DNA of 64,000 bases from Sebastes aleutianus (GCA_916700875.1 CAKAKS010000062.1:1249009-1313008); one strand, 5' to 3'. Shown: positions 11,883 through 24,284, numbered from the stretch's first letter. Numbers and translations are program-made. The notes: generated by a model from the sequence alone, not told the origin.

Positions 11883-13756
11883 TGTTTTATCAGCTTGATA
11901 CTTCCTGTCTTTTCCTCATTATACAGGATGTTTATAAGCAGATAAACATGATTTTCAACTGATACAGAAAACTCAGCACTACCTCTGTTTGGGGTCCATT
12001 GTATTTAACCTATGGACTCTTATGCTCTTTATCTGTGACTGGAGTTGACAGGACTTCTTATGACCCCAAACATAAGTAGGAAGACAGACTGTACACCAAC
12101 AAAAAGAATATGTATTATTTTGTGCATAGCCAATATAATGTTAAATATGAAATATTTCCTTGGGTTATGGTCATTTCTGTATTTTGTCACCATCATTAAA
12201 TGAGCAGGCTCAGTTTTTGGCAAATGAAAGGGTTAATACTTTACTACATATCGGGTTTTAAAAAGGTCAAAAGAAAAGCAGAAAAACATCTGAAGGGGAA
12301 AAAAAATGGCTGATTTTGCTAATCTGTTATTATTATTATGTATTATTTTCATCCATCAGTGGGAGTATAGTGAGGGGATGAAGCCAATGTCAGCAACAAA
12401 CAAATGGGAGTTAAAGCGGTTTGGTTACAGAAGAGTCTCGTATCACATGCTGCTTTCTAAATGATGAATTCTATCTGAGCTGCCATCTTAAAGTGTGCTT
12501 AGAGCTTCTTAGAGGATAAAACTCTTGTGTAAGCCCCCTGGACTGAACTAAGCCTGACCAAATGTGTGAATAACATTAAAGGGAAATATCTGCTCTAAAA
12601 TTACAGTTTGACATTTTCATATGTCTCCCTTGGTCCACATCCAACGACAAGTGTTTTATATATCCAGAAAGAGTATATCACAACGCCAAGAAAATCTAAT
12701 ATCCTTCTTTTCCTCAAAGGAGTACAAATGATTCCTTTGAAAGTGACTCGGACTGTAAAAGCCCTGATGTTGACTTACAGTTAGCGTGTAGCCGCTACCT
12801 GTGACGGTACTTTGTTTATGCAGTGTATAGGTGTCGGCCTATTCATTTGCATAAGAGCGGGGATGCCCTCTATACAGTGAAAGCGATCCGAGTGGATTCC
12901 TCTGGCAGAGCTCGGTGCTCCGGTTGGCCACACAGAGGGCCGGAGTGCCACGGAAACGGCCCAGCACCGCATGGCCGCTCACTGTGCCAACCGGGCCAGT
13001 CGCTGACACTCCTTGGATGTCACCCAGGAAAGGTACACTGAGGCAAAAAAAAGCGCTACGTGGCCATGGCAACTCTATTCATCTGCCTTTCTGGACAGCT
13101 ATCCAACGCACAGCTAGAGTGCGACCATTAACGCACTGGAGTATCGCTTAGTGTTTCCGCTGTGAGGTTTAAGTTGACTACTTCTTTTCAGGGCATAAAC
13201 ATATAAAATGTATAAAACTATAATATTGGACATGTGTTATTCTGATAGATGAATCCCAAACAAACATAAACTTCCTTCCCCGTAATCTCTACCATATTTC
13301 TATTGCTCACCAGGGAGAGGGAGAGAAAAAAAAAACTTGTTGTTTTCCCATCTTTTTATGAAATTTATGCATCGGAGCTGCCAATAAGAATTCAAATGAG
13401 TTTGAAATTATAGACGAGAGAGTTGAGCGTTGACAGTTGACGGGTATAATGAGAATGTTACCATCCAAAATTATGCCTGTGAAATGGACCTGGCCGTTCA
13501 TGTGAAAAGCAAAAACAGACGGAGAAAGTGAGGGAACGCGTCAGGTGATTTCTTTTTTGTTTTGTTTTTTTTGAGCAGGAGCCCGGAGCTGGACAGAGCC
13601 CCGTCCCTGGAGAGTGTCCTCAGAGGACGTATGAAGGAGGGAGACCTGACAGAAGGAGGGGGAACTAAGTTAAGTTGGGCAAAAATGCAGCAACATTTCT
13701 GTCCACGTGAATTACTTCCTCATATTTTCTTTCAAATGTGTTGAATATTTGTAACA
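11883..13756. other. intron 2, unique stretch with GC-rich block
   Basis: AT-rich to 12780, then a GC-rich block at 12780-13150 with many short frames on both strands. That block includes GGTTGGCCACAC and GTGCCAACCGGG half-sites for NFI-type factors. No coding gene seen. Confidence 0.5.
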
Positions 13757-14308
13757 GGGCTGTCGATCTATTAAAATATTTAATCCTGATTAATCGCAAA
13801 TTAATTATATATTTTTTTATCCGTTCTAAATGAACCTTAAAGGGAGATTTGTCAAGTATTTAATACTCTTATTAACATGGGAGTGGACAAATATGCTGCT
13901 TTATGCAAATATATGTATATATTTATAATTGGAAATCAATTAACAACACAAAACAATGACAGATATTGTCCAGAAACCCTCACAGCTACTGCATTTAGTA
14001 TTACAAAATGCTATATTAATAGCATCATAGTGTGTCAGTGTGCTGACTTGACTATGACTTGCCCCTAAACTGCATGTGATTATCATAAAGTGGGCATGTC
14101 TGTAAAGGGGAGACTCGTGGGTACCCATAGAACCCATTTACATTCACTGATCTGGAGGTCAGAGGTCAAGGGACCCCTTTGAAAATGGACATGCCAGTTT
14201 TTCCTCACCAAAGTTGAGCATTAGTTTGGAGCGTTATTTAGCCTCCTTTGTGACAAGCTAGTATGACATGGTTGGTCTTACCAATGGATTCCTTAGGTTT
14301 TCTAGTTC
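13757..14308 (+). mobile_element. GGGCTGTCAA MITE family, copy 1 (right end missing)
   Basis: It starts GGGCTGTCGATCTATT and contains the family's conserved core, including GGGCATGTCTGTAAAGGG, GACTCGTGGGTACCCATAG and TCAAGGGACCCCTTTGAAA. It ends near TTTTCTAG without the expected terminal inverted repeat. Confidence 0.8.
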
Positions 14309-15343
14309 AGACCGTTTTCAGGAAGTGACATATTTGTTTTGGGAGAAAACTCAAAGGAGTAAAGTAGAGTAAAGTAGGGTTAGCATAAACTTTCACTCAT
14401 GTCTTTTGTTCCATGTTTCATGATGTTTCTCTGTTCGTCACACTCTTAAAGTTCCACCCTGTTCGGCTCAATTATGAAGAAAGTCGGTCTGATCAAAAAA
14501 ACATATTTGATACAGTTGTAAAAGTTCTGTTTATGTGTAGAAGGTTAGCTAGCTTAATCTGGATCACTCACAGAGCTATGGCTAATTTAGCTCCAAATAT
14601 TCCACCCTATCAACACAACATAAGGATTATTATTGGAGGGCCTGAGATTGGCCAACATGTTTTCCTGACAGTTAAACATCTCACTATTCTTATATAATCA
14701 TTTTTCAAAAGTCCTGAGGCTGAAATGTTGCGTCATAAACAGGAATGACCCTACAAAATGGCTGAATCTAAAATTCTGGATGCATATAAAAGATTTAACT
14801 GCAGTCATCATTAAGAACGCTACTGTGTTACAGTTATTAATATCATCAAATCTTCCTAATCGGAGTGCAGAGCTGTGAATTTAGTGCTTCGAAGTGATGT
14901 GAGAAAAAACAACAATGTGAAACACAGTCTCCTTTATTCTCTCCAAAGGCTCGCTCAAAGTGTAAATCCCTCTCTTGGTTTCTTTGTCCTCGTCTGAGCG
15001 CTGCGTTTTTGCGGTTCAGCTGCTCAGAGACACGGCGACTTGATTTATTTATCCATTTCCCATTAATTAGAACATTTGCGCTGACAAACACGGAAGTAGT
15101 CGCATTAGCGCCTAGTTTACACCCGCCCTCCCCTGACTGTTGACTCTCAGGATGCAGGAGTCGTTGCGCTGCGTTTAGAGGTGATGATGACGGAGAAGAG
15201 ACACCCAGGTGCACTTGTAGACACACAGAAACACTCACACACAAGCTGCCAGGATTTCTGAACTCTGATGCAATTAAATACATCGAACGGAAAAGTTAGA
15301 AAGTACGGAGAGCCAAGAACGCTCATTAAATAAGTCAAAAATA
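14309..15343. other. intron 2, unique stretch
   Basis: AT-rich to 14860, then mixed sequence with a possible conserved block at 14995-15120. No gene seen. Confidence 0.5.
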
Positions 15344-15667
15344 GGGCTGTCAAAGTTAACACCATAAGAACGCGTTAATGTAAAGTTGTTTTAACGCATT
15401 AACGCAACTTGAGATTTTTAGGTTGTAGCGGGCTTTCAAGCTAGCTCAAGGTTTCTGGACAATACCTGTCATTGTTTTGTGTTGTTAATTGATTTCCAAT
15501 TATAAATATAAACATACATTTACATAAAGCAGCATATTTGTCCACTCCCATGTTGATTAGAGTATTATTACATTTTGAACAGATAAAAGACGTGTGATTA
15601 ATTTGTGATTAATCATGATTAACTATGGACAATCATGCAATTAAATATTTGAATCAATTGACAGCCC
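15344..15667 (-). mobile_element. GGGCTGTCAA MITE family, copy 2 (internally deleted)
   Basis: Both ends are present, TAGGGCTGTCAAAG and TTGACAGCCCTA, with TA at both borders. The 324-bp copy lacks the core around TACCCATAGAACCC that other copies have. Confidence 0.8.
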
Positions 15668-15740
15668 TAATTTAAATACATCATATAAATGATTTAAATA
15701 CATCAGACAGACACGTTAGAAATTGCGAGTATGGAGAATT

Positions 15741-16391
15741 TGTTTTAACGCCACTAATATCATTAAAGCATTAATGCAACTTGCGATTTTTTGGTTGTAG
15801 CGGGCTTTAAAGCTATAGTAAACATACTGGCATTATATGAAACTAGAAAACCTGAGGAATCCATCGGTACCAACCATGTCATACTAGCTCGTTAAATAAC
15901 GCTCCAAGCTCCAAAAAACTGTCATGTCCATTTCCAAAGGGGTCCCTTGACCTCTGACCACCAGATCAGTGAATGTAAATGGGTTCTATGGGTACCCACG
16001 AGTCTCCCCTTTACAGACATGCCTACTTTATGATAATCACATGCAGTTTGGGGCAAGTCATAGTCAAGTCAGCACACTGACACACTGACAGCTGTTGTTG
16101 CCTGTTGGGCTGCAGTTTGCCATGTTATGATTTGAGCATATTGTTTTATGCTAAATGCAGTACCTGTGAGGGTTTCTGGACAATATCTGTCATTGATTTG
16201 TGTTGTTAATTGATTATTAATTGATTTCCAATAATAAATATATACATACATTTGCATAAAGCAAGCATATTTGTTTGAGTATTAAATACGTCACTAATCT
16301 CTCTTTAAGTTACATTTTGAACAAATAAAAAATGTGTGATTAATTTGCGATGAATCCAAATGAACCATTTGAATGGAGTGGCAGCTCTAGT
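15741..16391 (-). mobile_element. GGGCTGTCAA MITE family, copy 3
   Basis: The conserved core is present in inverse orientation, for example GGGTACCCACGAGTCTCC at about 15992. The terminal repeat is eroded to GTGGCAGCTCTAG. The copy lies 70 bp from copy 2. Short sequence TTAAATACATC plus ACGTTAGAAA occurs between them and again before copy 2 at about 15266. Confidence 0.8.
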
Positions 16392-17922
16392 GAAAAGCAA
16401 AGACTAGTAAAAGGTTGATAGATATGGAGTGTACCTGACAGTCAGTAGCTCTATTCCATACTGTGCTCCGCACGGAGAACAGGACCCCCCACCCCTGCGA
16501 CCCCATATATTCACTCTGTTATTTCAGGGAACAAAAGCGGGGCTCTTGAGGCCATGGGTGGATCTGTGAAAGGAAGAAAGGAGTACCGCTCCTGGTCCTG
16601 GCTGAATGGGGGCCTTTCACACTCGGAGAGGCCTGTTTACTCTCCCTCAATAATGGCTCTAATTTTCTGATCATTATTGAGTAATTCCATCCACCCCCGC
16701 ACCCGGCGTTTAACGCTTTCTCCAATCACTCACGGCACCTCGTTCTTGTCTCCGAAGGGCCCCTGAACGATGTACAATACATGTTCTCCATTTCCTCTAA
16801 TCAGTCTTTAATCCGGACCACCTCTTCCTGCTCTGCCCATAAAGACATCTGTGAGGATGTTTAGCAAAAGTCAAAAAATATGCAAAGGCAGAAATTGGAT
16901 TGACATAAAAAGAAGAAATCATTCTGCATTGTTAATTTGCCAGTTACATGTGGAATCATTCTCTCCTGTGATTGGAGAGGAGCAGAGCTTTATCCTCCAT
17001 TTTGTTTTGGACCTGAATCCACAGCAGCACCGTCACACCGACTAACAATATTCGCTCTGCTAAAAGCCGCTGGAAAATATTTTGAAGGGAGGGGAAAAAA
17101 ACACAATAGCCATTTTATTCAACGCGCCGACATGTCCGTAAAATAAGACCTGAATGTTCTGACGCTTTCTCTGGCAACCCGATGTCAAAAAACACACACA
17201 CAAAAACAAGCCTCCATAGGAGCGGTGGTCGGGGCGGAAGGGGACGCGCAGAGGGGAAGAAGTGTTAAGCGAAAACAAGGATATGGGGGGAAAAATGTTA
17301 AAATGAGAGAGAGAAAAAGAAAAAGGATCAGAAGGAGAGAAGTTGGCAGGGACTGTGTCGGTTTGAAAAGCTGGCACCTTCTAAACAGAGCTGCAGCTTT
17401 GGGTGCCAAACGCTGCCAACCAGCCCCACTAGCCTGAATATGTGCCCTCCCTCTCTCTTTGTCTCCACCATGGCATTTTGCATCATCTTTATTCTACACT
17501 TTTCTTTTTACTCTATATCAGCGCTCAATATCATCCTAACAGCAGTGACTGACATCTATTACCATTAAATGAGAGAATAAATAAGGCAGATATTTATTCT
17601 TTATTAGTGTTCATTTAGAGGATATTTTTGATGTAAGAGGATTTTATTTGCGTATAATTGCTAATTTTTTTATTTGAGACGGTTTTAAATAAAAAAGCAA
17701 CACAGAGACGGGGGGGGGGGGATCTGCGCTCGGCGGCGTCGCGGTGTTCCGGTCCCGTTTTCCGTATGGAAAGAGCTGTCCCAATTACAGGGCAGTCTCC
17801 ACCGCGCTCTGCTCCACTGGACCGAGGGAGCGAGGCGCGAGGCGGGCTGATCAGAATCTGGCTGCTGGGAACCGACCCAGAAAAAAGACGCGCTCTCCTT
17901 TCCTACTCCTCTGCCGTCTTCA

Positions 17923-17963
17923 CCTCTCCTCTCCTCTCCTCTCCTCTCTCCTCTCTCCTCCTG
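17923..17963 (+). repeat. CTCCT polypyrimidine tract
   Basis: CTCTCCTCTCCTCTCC units in a GC-rich stretch (17700-18030). A similar tract is at 61842-61876. Confidence 0.9.
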
Positions 17964-20148
17964 CTCTTTGCCCCTCGGCTCAGGCAGCTGAGGAGCCAAG
18001 CCGCCCCTCCTGTGCTCGGATACGTATGTTTTTAGGGAGACGGACAGATTTCAGGCCTGGCGCCTGTACAGAGAAAGACAAGGACTGGTCATGCAAATTC
18101 AACACGCTGAAACCAGACCAAAAAAAAAATACACAAAGAAGCTACGGAGGAAAATGTGCGCCTATTTTGTTCTTTTTTTAAATGGAGAAAATCCATTCAG
18201 GAATACAGTCAAATAAATGTAGTAATTGCTCAAAAGATAAAAAGCCTATTTATTTTATTGCACGTGTTTACTATATTCATTATTGTTTTAATGCATATAA
18301 TTAATTTCTTGAGAATTGAATACATTTGCTACCATTTGCTAAGCAAGTATAAAGAAGTGAGCTGAGCTGAGCTTTTAAATTGCTAAAGACACACCATCAC
18401 ATTTATTTATTAACATTAATTACACAAATAATTAAAAATCACTGTACAGTGAAATTAGGAAATAAAGCTAATCCGTGTCGCCCACAATAGGCACTTTCTG
18501 GTACAGGGACTTTTTCTATTTGCAAAGCTGTGACCTGACTGTCTTAATTCAATCATATACTCAGTGTTTTGTGTATCTTTTCCAGTATTATTCACTAAAC
18601 TGGATAATTACAGTGAATATGGAGGCTGGCCTGCTACCAAGCCCATAAAGCTGCTCAGCGGTCGGACCTATGGAGCGGTGGAGAGTCGAGAGAGGTCGGT
18701 TAAAGGAGGTCAGCGGATCGGCTCGAGCGTGCGTCTTTTCACCCATTTATTTGGAAGCCCGATCATACTGGAATAATCTGTTTACCAGCGATTCCTTACA
18801 CTCCGCACACTCCGCTCTTCGTTTCTCTTTCCCTCCTTCTACGACGCTCACACACACACACACACACACACAAAAAAAGCAAGTGGAAAAACTGTGAAAA
18901 CAGGCCAAGCCCGGGCTGTCGGAGGGCCTCCTATGCCTCAGTGCATATTAAAACAGCCCAGTGTCACTGGCGCTGTCCTGTCATGAAGAGGGGCTCGCCG
19001 AGGCTCAAACTTTATTGGGCGCGTTATTTCAAATGACAACAAAGCGTAAGAAAGTTTCCGTTGAAAAGTGTCGGACCAGCGGCGTTTTTCACACCACATG
19101 AATGCGGCTCCCTCGGCGCCGACGCTCTCCATTTCTCCGTCGGCCCGGGTTACGGCCCGGTGCCAGAACTCTGGAGTACAATTCTGCTCGCGGTCCAGAA
19201 ATCTCTGCTCTGCACGGCACGCTCAGCCAAGGAAAAGAAGACACAGATTTTTTTGTTCTTCTTTTAATCATTCCCTCTTTTCTTTTTCTGCAAACACTCG
19301 ACAACTAACGGGACGACATAACCTGTCGGTGCGGCATCATCTTCTACTCTGACTGCACATATTCAGTGCCATAATGTACAGCCTCTATAAACCAAAACTA
19401 AAAAACTAAAAATCCCACTGTGTCCTTGTTTGGTCTCCTCTTCATTATGTAACTGCATCTGATAGCGTTACCTCCCTCTGAAGCTCAGGATATTGGGCGC
19501 AGCAGATAAGATGCGTTTGATGGATTAGTGTGACGTGAGGGCGTTAAGTCTCTCAGTCTGCCTCCCGGTCCATTCTTCTCTTTGTTGGCCTCTATTAAAA
19601 AGATACTCTCTTGGCCGTTTGTAATGTCTGGGACTACGCGCAGACACACACTGACGGGTAAATGAACATCTTATGTTCACGCCGTAACAGCGTGGAGATA
19701 CGGCGCAGTCTGGCATACATTACACACACAGTTTCGGATCTGGCCCGGGCACCTCTCTGGTCCGTCTGTCTCCAGCACGGAGAGGACGGATACTCTCCGA
19801 AACATCTTTTTATCATAACGGCTCAAGTAATGAAAGCTGTATGAGGTGGCTCCAAAACATGACTAATGCTGGAACGGCGCGGCTCCGTCAGACTGACAAA
19901 TATGGAACGCGACGGTCGAAAAACATGACCCGATCCGGGGTCCCTAGGTGGAGGAAGGCCCGCAGCGCCCGACTGGCGAGCCAGACTTTTGCTTTTCGAC
20001 AGACGTGTGATCAAAGATGAGATCAGATCCCCTCTATCTCCCTCACTTCCTCCACATCCCTGAACCATTATTGTTATCATCATCAGATGCAGCGGAATCA
20101 GAGCAAAGAAAGTGAACTCATCAGTAACGCGACGATTATATATCGTGA

Positions 20149-20150
<2 letters not shown>

Positions 20151-20192
<42 letters not shown>
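20151..20192 (+). repeat. (TG)21 microsatellite
   Basis: A pure TG tract in intron 2. Confidence 0.97.
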
Positions 20193-20194
<2 letters not shown>

Positions 20195-20687
20195 GCCAGG
20201 TATTTGTCAAAAGAACATTTAGCGAGTGGAACCTTGCTTTGCAGCTGCAGAGCAGAAGCAGATCAGAGTACAGCGGCTGTGATCTGTCCCAGAAGGGCCC
20301 CGGTCTATAATTGGACAAAAGCAGAGACACATACTGTACTGTAGGGAAGCAGAAACAGAGGAGGGGGGGGGTGTATCTCCTGTTCTGTCAATCACGCCGT
20401 GTGAAAGCGGAGCCCCCCCCCCCCCCCTCCCCGCAGCTGGCGACAGTGACATCAGTGGGACAAGAGAAGTGAAACGCCACGGCGGGGAAGGCGGGTGAGG
20501 CGGCTGCGGTCCAATCATCAGGCCTGGCAACTGATAGCTTCCGCAAGACACAGACACCCTGGAATGAGGAGCTAAGAATAAAACTGTACCGCTGCCACCC
20601 CGAAGGTTAGAATGGAGCCACTGTCTGCCTGTCCTTCTGTAAACTCTGCTTAACCCCACGCTGCCTCCTGGAAAACACTGCTTATAC

Positions 20688-21382
20688 TAGGGGTTGGAAA
20701 AAGAATGGATTCACCTATGTATCGTGATTTTGATTTTTTATGCCAGAATCAATTTGCTTCATTTGAGTCTATACAGAGGTAGAAGGAGACATCATATCCG
20801 TGTCGTATACGTCGCCTGACATGTATGTTAAATGCATTTAAACGGCCCAATGAAGATGACCGTGGATGTTTAAAGAGAACGGTGCTAACGGTAAGAGCTA
20901 GCGGCGCACTTGGCGAAGTTAGCGGAAGTAAACAAAATAAGGTGCTAACAAAAGGAACTATATAAACAAAATAATAACATTTTAAAATAATAAAATAATA
21001 AATGATTGATTGGATTATATTCACCAGTAGTTTAAAACATGACATGTCCCTTATAAATTAAAAAGAAAATACCACTAATTTGTGAGGGGAATGTATTAAT
21101 AAATAATTCCTGACAGTGACTGATATATTTGACTTCAGGACATCTCTGACTACATACATTTTTACTGGATTCATTTAGATATTTTCAAAAGTTAAAGTCC
21201 CTAGAAGTGTATGATTCAACTTTTTCCCTTCATGGTGTAGAGTTAAAGAAGTTAACAAAAATCACAATAAATCAGAATATCGAATAGCAATACTTAAAAA
21301 TGGCAGTACATATCGAATCGGCACCCAAGTATCCTCATAGTATGGAATTGAGAGCTACTGTAGGTGTATCGTCCCAGCCCTA
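20688..21382 (-). mobile_element. hAT-type element, second copy, with 8-bp TSD
   Basis: The minus strand starts TAGGGCTGGGACGATAC and ends TTCCAACCCCTA. Perfect 8-bp duplications GCTTATAC flank it at 20680-20687 and 21383-21390. It shares internal blocks with 1359-2206, such as the CACTTCTAGGGACTT and TGACTTCAGGACAT regions, but the middle differs. Confidence 0.85.
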
Positions 21383-21390
21383 GCTTATAC

Positions 21391-22874
21391 AAGTGGATGG
21401 TTTGTGGATGGTTTGTGGATGGTGTGTTCCCTTCTAGTCGTACAGTGCATGGTGTTGCACACAGCGCCTGTGAGGCTGCTGTGGAAAAGCTGAGCAGGAT
21501 CAGACCTAGAGACCGTCTCCCTCCCGTAGCAGTGGACTTTGTCATCAGTTCGGCTTTTTTAGCGAGCAGGGAAGACAAAAAATAGCACCACTTCATTTAT
21601 GGTGGAACACAAGCCTTTACCGATTTTATGGTTACGGTCAATTAAGAGTGTGCTCTCAACTGGAGGACATATTCTGAAGAAATGGTCATATGTACAAAAA
21701 GAAATACAAATGTGATGCACACCAATCAGTAAGATGAAGGCGAGTGAAGTGTATGTATGGAAGGGGGGAGGAGGGGTGAGCGGCTGCTGGATTCTGGCAC
21801 CGAGGAAAAAAGAGGCTTTCCTCCGAGGGGCACCAGGCTGCGCTGGGAGCTAATCTGAGCCGCGGTTTCGCCACGGCACATTGTGGAACAGGAAGAGGCG
21901 CTCACGGAGGCCCCCGCGAACTCAAGCGGAGTTACACACTGGGCTGAAAGGAGCCTGGCATGGGGTGCTCTGTCACAGGGGGAACGGCTGCACCTCCCTG
22001 CCAAAGGAGGAGAATTAAGGTCCTGTAACTGTATGCCAGTCTGTGGTAAGAGAGCCCTTTACTGGAGACCCGGGGTGATGGCCACTGATAGACGGTCGGC
22101 GTTTACACCTGACTCTACCTGCAAACACCTGCATGGCGCAAACAGACGACCAACTGTAAAGTAGCTTCATGTCAAAAAAGGCAAATTTGCACATATATCA
22201 ACTGGTAAATTAGCACATTTGTAGTATTTGTGGTACAGCTGGGCTGGAATTGTAAATATCATAAATTACGCAAATAAGTCACAAATAGCACACTGTTTGA
22301 CACACAGCATCATCAACTACTGCTTCATTGATTAAAAGACATTTTCATTATTTATTTTTAAACAGAATCACATGACAGCTGCACGCCTCAAAAGACTTAA
22401 TGCTGTTAATAATTGTACTGCTATGAAAATGGATTATTTGCAATGCGTAACAGTTCTGATCTCCCAGGACGCCTGCACTAATTCATATAGAATTTTAATT
22501 TTACTTAAAATGACTAAAACTAAATATAAACTTATTGTTTGTTTTACATCAGATGAAGCGTTTATTTCCCTTCCTTTTTGCAAAATCAATAAAAAAAGAT
22601 TATGTTAATTTCACATTTTTGTATTGCTATTTAGTACGAGAAAAAAGTATCAATATTTATTATTTTTTCTAACAAATGGAATAATACATTTGACAGTGCC
22701 AGTTGCCCTCAGAGAATCCATGCAGGTTTGTATACACATGACACTAACAAATATTTTCACCACCCCTATTTTAACTTTACGGTCACAGCAGGAAGCATGT
22801 GGGCCGAATATGGAAAAATAAAACATCTCATAAACAGCCGGAGGCAGAGCCACAAACAGAAAAGTCTCAACTTA
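21391..22874. other. intron 2, no gene seen
   Basis: It starts with three copies of GTGGATGGTTT (21393-21421), then GC-rich sequence to 22140, then AT-rich sequence. Confidence 0.5.
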
Positions 22875-22881
22875 TGTGTGT

Positions 22882-22972
<91 letters not shown>
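22875..22972 (+). repeat. (TG)n microsatellite, about 98 bp
   Basis: An almost pure TG tract with two CG interruptions near the left end. On the nfix pre-mRNA it reads (CA)n. Confidence 0.97.
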
Positions 22973-22974
<2 letters not shown>

Positions 22975-23149
22975 CAGTACAATGAAGGGCGAACAACGAT
23001 CGGGGCAGCTCGGGTGAGCTCCTGTGTGTGTGTGTGTCCACTTGTGTGTGCGCAGAGTGGCGTGCGGCTGAGGCGGCCGAGGCTGCAGACTCTCGCTGCC
23101 TCCTAAACTACCTGGGACTGGGCCAGCTGTCACTGTACGCTCCAGACCA

Positions 23150-23197
<48 letters not shown>
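23150..23197 (+). repeat. (CA)n microsatellite, 48 bp
   Basis: A pure CA tract on the plus strand, which reads (UG)n on the nfix pre-mRNA and is complementary to its three neighbours. Confidence 0.97.
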
Positions 23198-23204
<7 letters not shown>

Positions 23205-23633
23205 CACCACACCGCTACTGATACACACCAACCTCACAATAACATACACATGGATTACAGACACATGACAAACTGCCTCTCACACACACACACACATGCA
23301 CACGCAGATAAACAGGTTTGCAGATGCTTTTGTTTACAGATGGCACCGGGAAACATGCACGTTTGGATTTAGACAAATTTGCACACAAATGCTTGAACAA
23401 ATGTACCAACGCAAACATATCTCTAGGTAAATACAGGTTGTAAGCCCGACTGTCGAATTCTCAGAATCTCTTTAAACCAGATCGAAATCCGGAAAGGCAT
23501 TTTTTTTTAAAGATGATCCTGCGCAGACTGTCCCTTTAAATGTCAAGTTCTCTTAGTCCTGACGGCGTGTATCAAAGCCTGGTGTTGGCTCAGTGAGGGG
23601 CAGAGTCTAATCTGGGACTCATATTACAAACTG

Positions 23634-23635
<2 letters not shown>

Positions 23636-23674
<39 letters not shown>

Positions 23675-23718
23675 ACACACGAAGAAGAAAATGCGATGTG
23701 TGTGTGTGTGTGTGTGTC
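23636..23718 (+). repeat. two (TG)n tracts next to the exon 2 donor
   Basis: Tracts at 23636-23671 and 23697-23717 are separated by 25 bases. On the transcript they read (CA)n, and the nearer one starts 5 nt inside intron 2 (GTATGACACACA). Confidence 0.97.
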
Positions 23719-23722
23719 ATAC

Positions 23723-24254
23723 CTGGTGAGTGGACGAAGTAGGCCAGGTAGAGGTCCAGCTCCTTGACCGCCACTCCAATGTGGTGCGGCTGGACACACA
23801 GGCCGTGGTTGGAGCACTGGGGCGACTTGACCAGCCGCTCGCCGTCCGTGCTCTCCAGGGGGCTGCCCTTGAACAGGATGACCATCACCAGGTCCAGCCG
23901 CCACACCTTGTCGGCCTGGCGGAGGCAATCGATGCGGCGGATCTTGCCCTTCTGGTCGGGGTTGGACAGCACGCAGCAGGGGGGCTTCTTCCCCGTGATG
24001 GTGAGCACAAAGTCCTCGCGGAACTCCGGCCGGATGTCCTTGCGGAGCTTGGCCAGCAGGCGCGAGGCCCACTTCTGCTTGATCTCCGGCTTCTCGCCGA
24101 GCAGCTCGTCCTTCACCGCGCGCTCTTCGTCCTTGGTCATCCTCTTTTCGTGCTTCTTGAAGTACTTGCGCTTGCGGGCCTGCAGGTTGAACCAGGTGTA
24201 GGAGAAGGCACGGACATGGGGGAGGAGGGCCTCAATGAAGGGATGAAATTCATC
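23723..24254 (-). CDS. nfix: nfix exon 2, NFI DNA-binding/dimerisation domain (residues 10-186)
   Basis: This exon encodes 177 codons plus one base, starting DEFHPFIEALL and ending LAYFVHSP. It is 532 bp, the known size of exon 2 in vertebrate NFI genes. NFI proteins are nuclear factors that bind TTGGC(N5)GCCAA as dimers through an N-terminal domain with an MH1-like fold; this exon supplies nearly all of it. Visible parts are a basic stretch RKRKYFKKHEKR (about residues 36-47), lysine/arginine-rich helices to about residue 90, and conserved cysteines at 102, 103, 119, 156 and 162. AFSYTWF, RPEFRED and GKIRR favour NFIX over NFIA, NFIB or NFIC. The acceptor is TCTCGTCAG before GAT and the donor is G|GTATGA, phase 1. 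Ser140 (FKGSPLES) and His159 (SNHGL) differ from the Ile and Pro I recall in mammals. Activation-domain exons lie beyond the left edge. Confidence 0.95.
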
Positions 24255-24284
24255 CTGACGAGACAGAGACAATGTGGTGTTAGG
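24255..24284 (-). promoter_or_regulatory. exon 2 acceptor and branch-point candidate
   Basis: On the minus strand a CCTAACA branch-point candidate (24284-24278, A at 24280) is followed by a pyrimidine-rich stretch TTGTCTCTGTCTCGTCAG. The likely branch A is 25 nt from the intron end, a normal distance. No AG lies between the two. Confidence 0.7.

Larger units (their letters stand above)
16392..20679. other. intron 2, largest repeat-poor stretch left of exon 2
   Basis: It contains a possible conserved block (16520-16760), a GC-rich part (17700-18060), an AT-rich part (18180-18560) and a GC-rich part (18900-19330). There are also simple repeats at 17923, 18848 and 20151, and G and C runs at 20362-20428. 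The frames seen lack splice context and homology I can recognise. Confidence 0.5.
1..23722 (-). other. nfix: nfix intron 2, 5' part
   Basis: Everything to the left of the exon 2 donor (GT at 23722-23721) is downstream on the nfix transcript. Exon 3 should encode the continuation after FVHSP, starting in phase 1, but no such reading frame with an acceptor was recognised, so exon 3 probably lies beyond the left edge. The content is repeat-derived plus some unique DNA. Confidence 0.75.

Noticed and set aside
17658..18181. 125- and 145-codon plus-strand frames
   Set aside because: They overlap a GC-rich stretch and a CTCCT tract on the strand opposite to nfix, with no recognisable domain or splice support.
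22728..23372. Frames rich in HTHTHT or VCVCVC
   Set aside because: They are translations of (CA)n/(TG)n microsatellites.
23723..24254. NFIA, NFIB or NFIC as the identity
   Set aside because: AFSYTWF, RPEFRED, GKIRR and the exon 1 peptide MYSPYCLTQ fit NFIX better; NFIA and NFIC have AFAYTWF and GKMRR, and NFIB has AIAYTWF, from memory.
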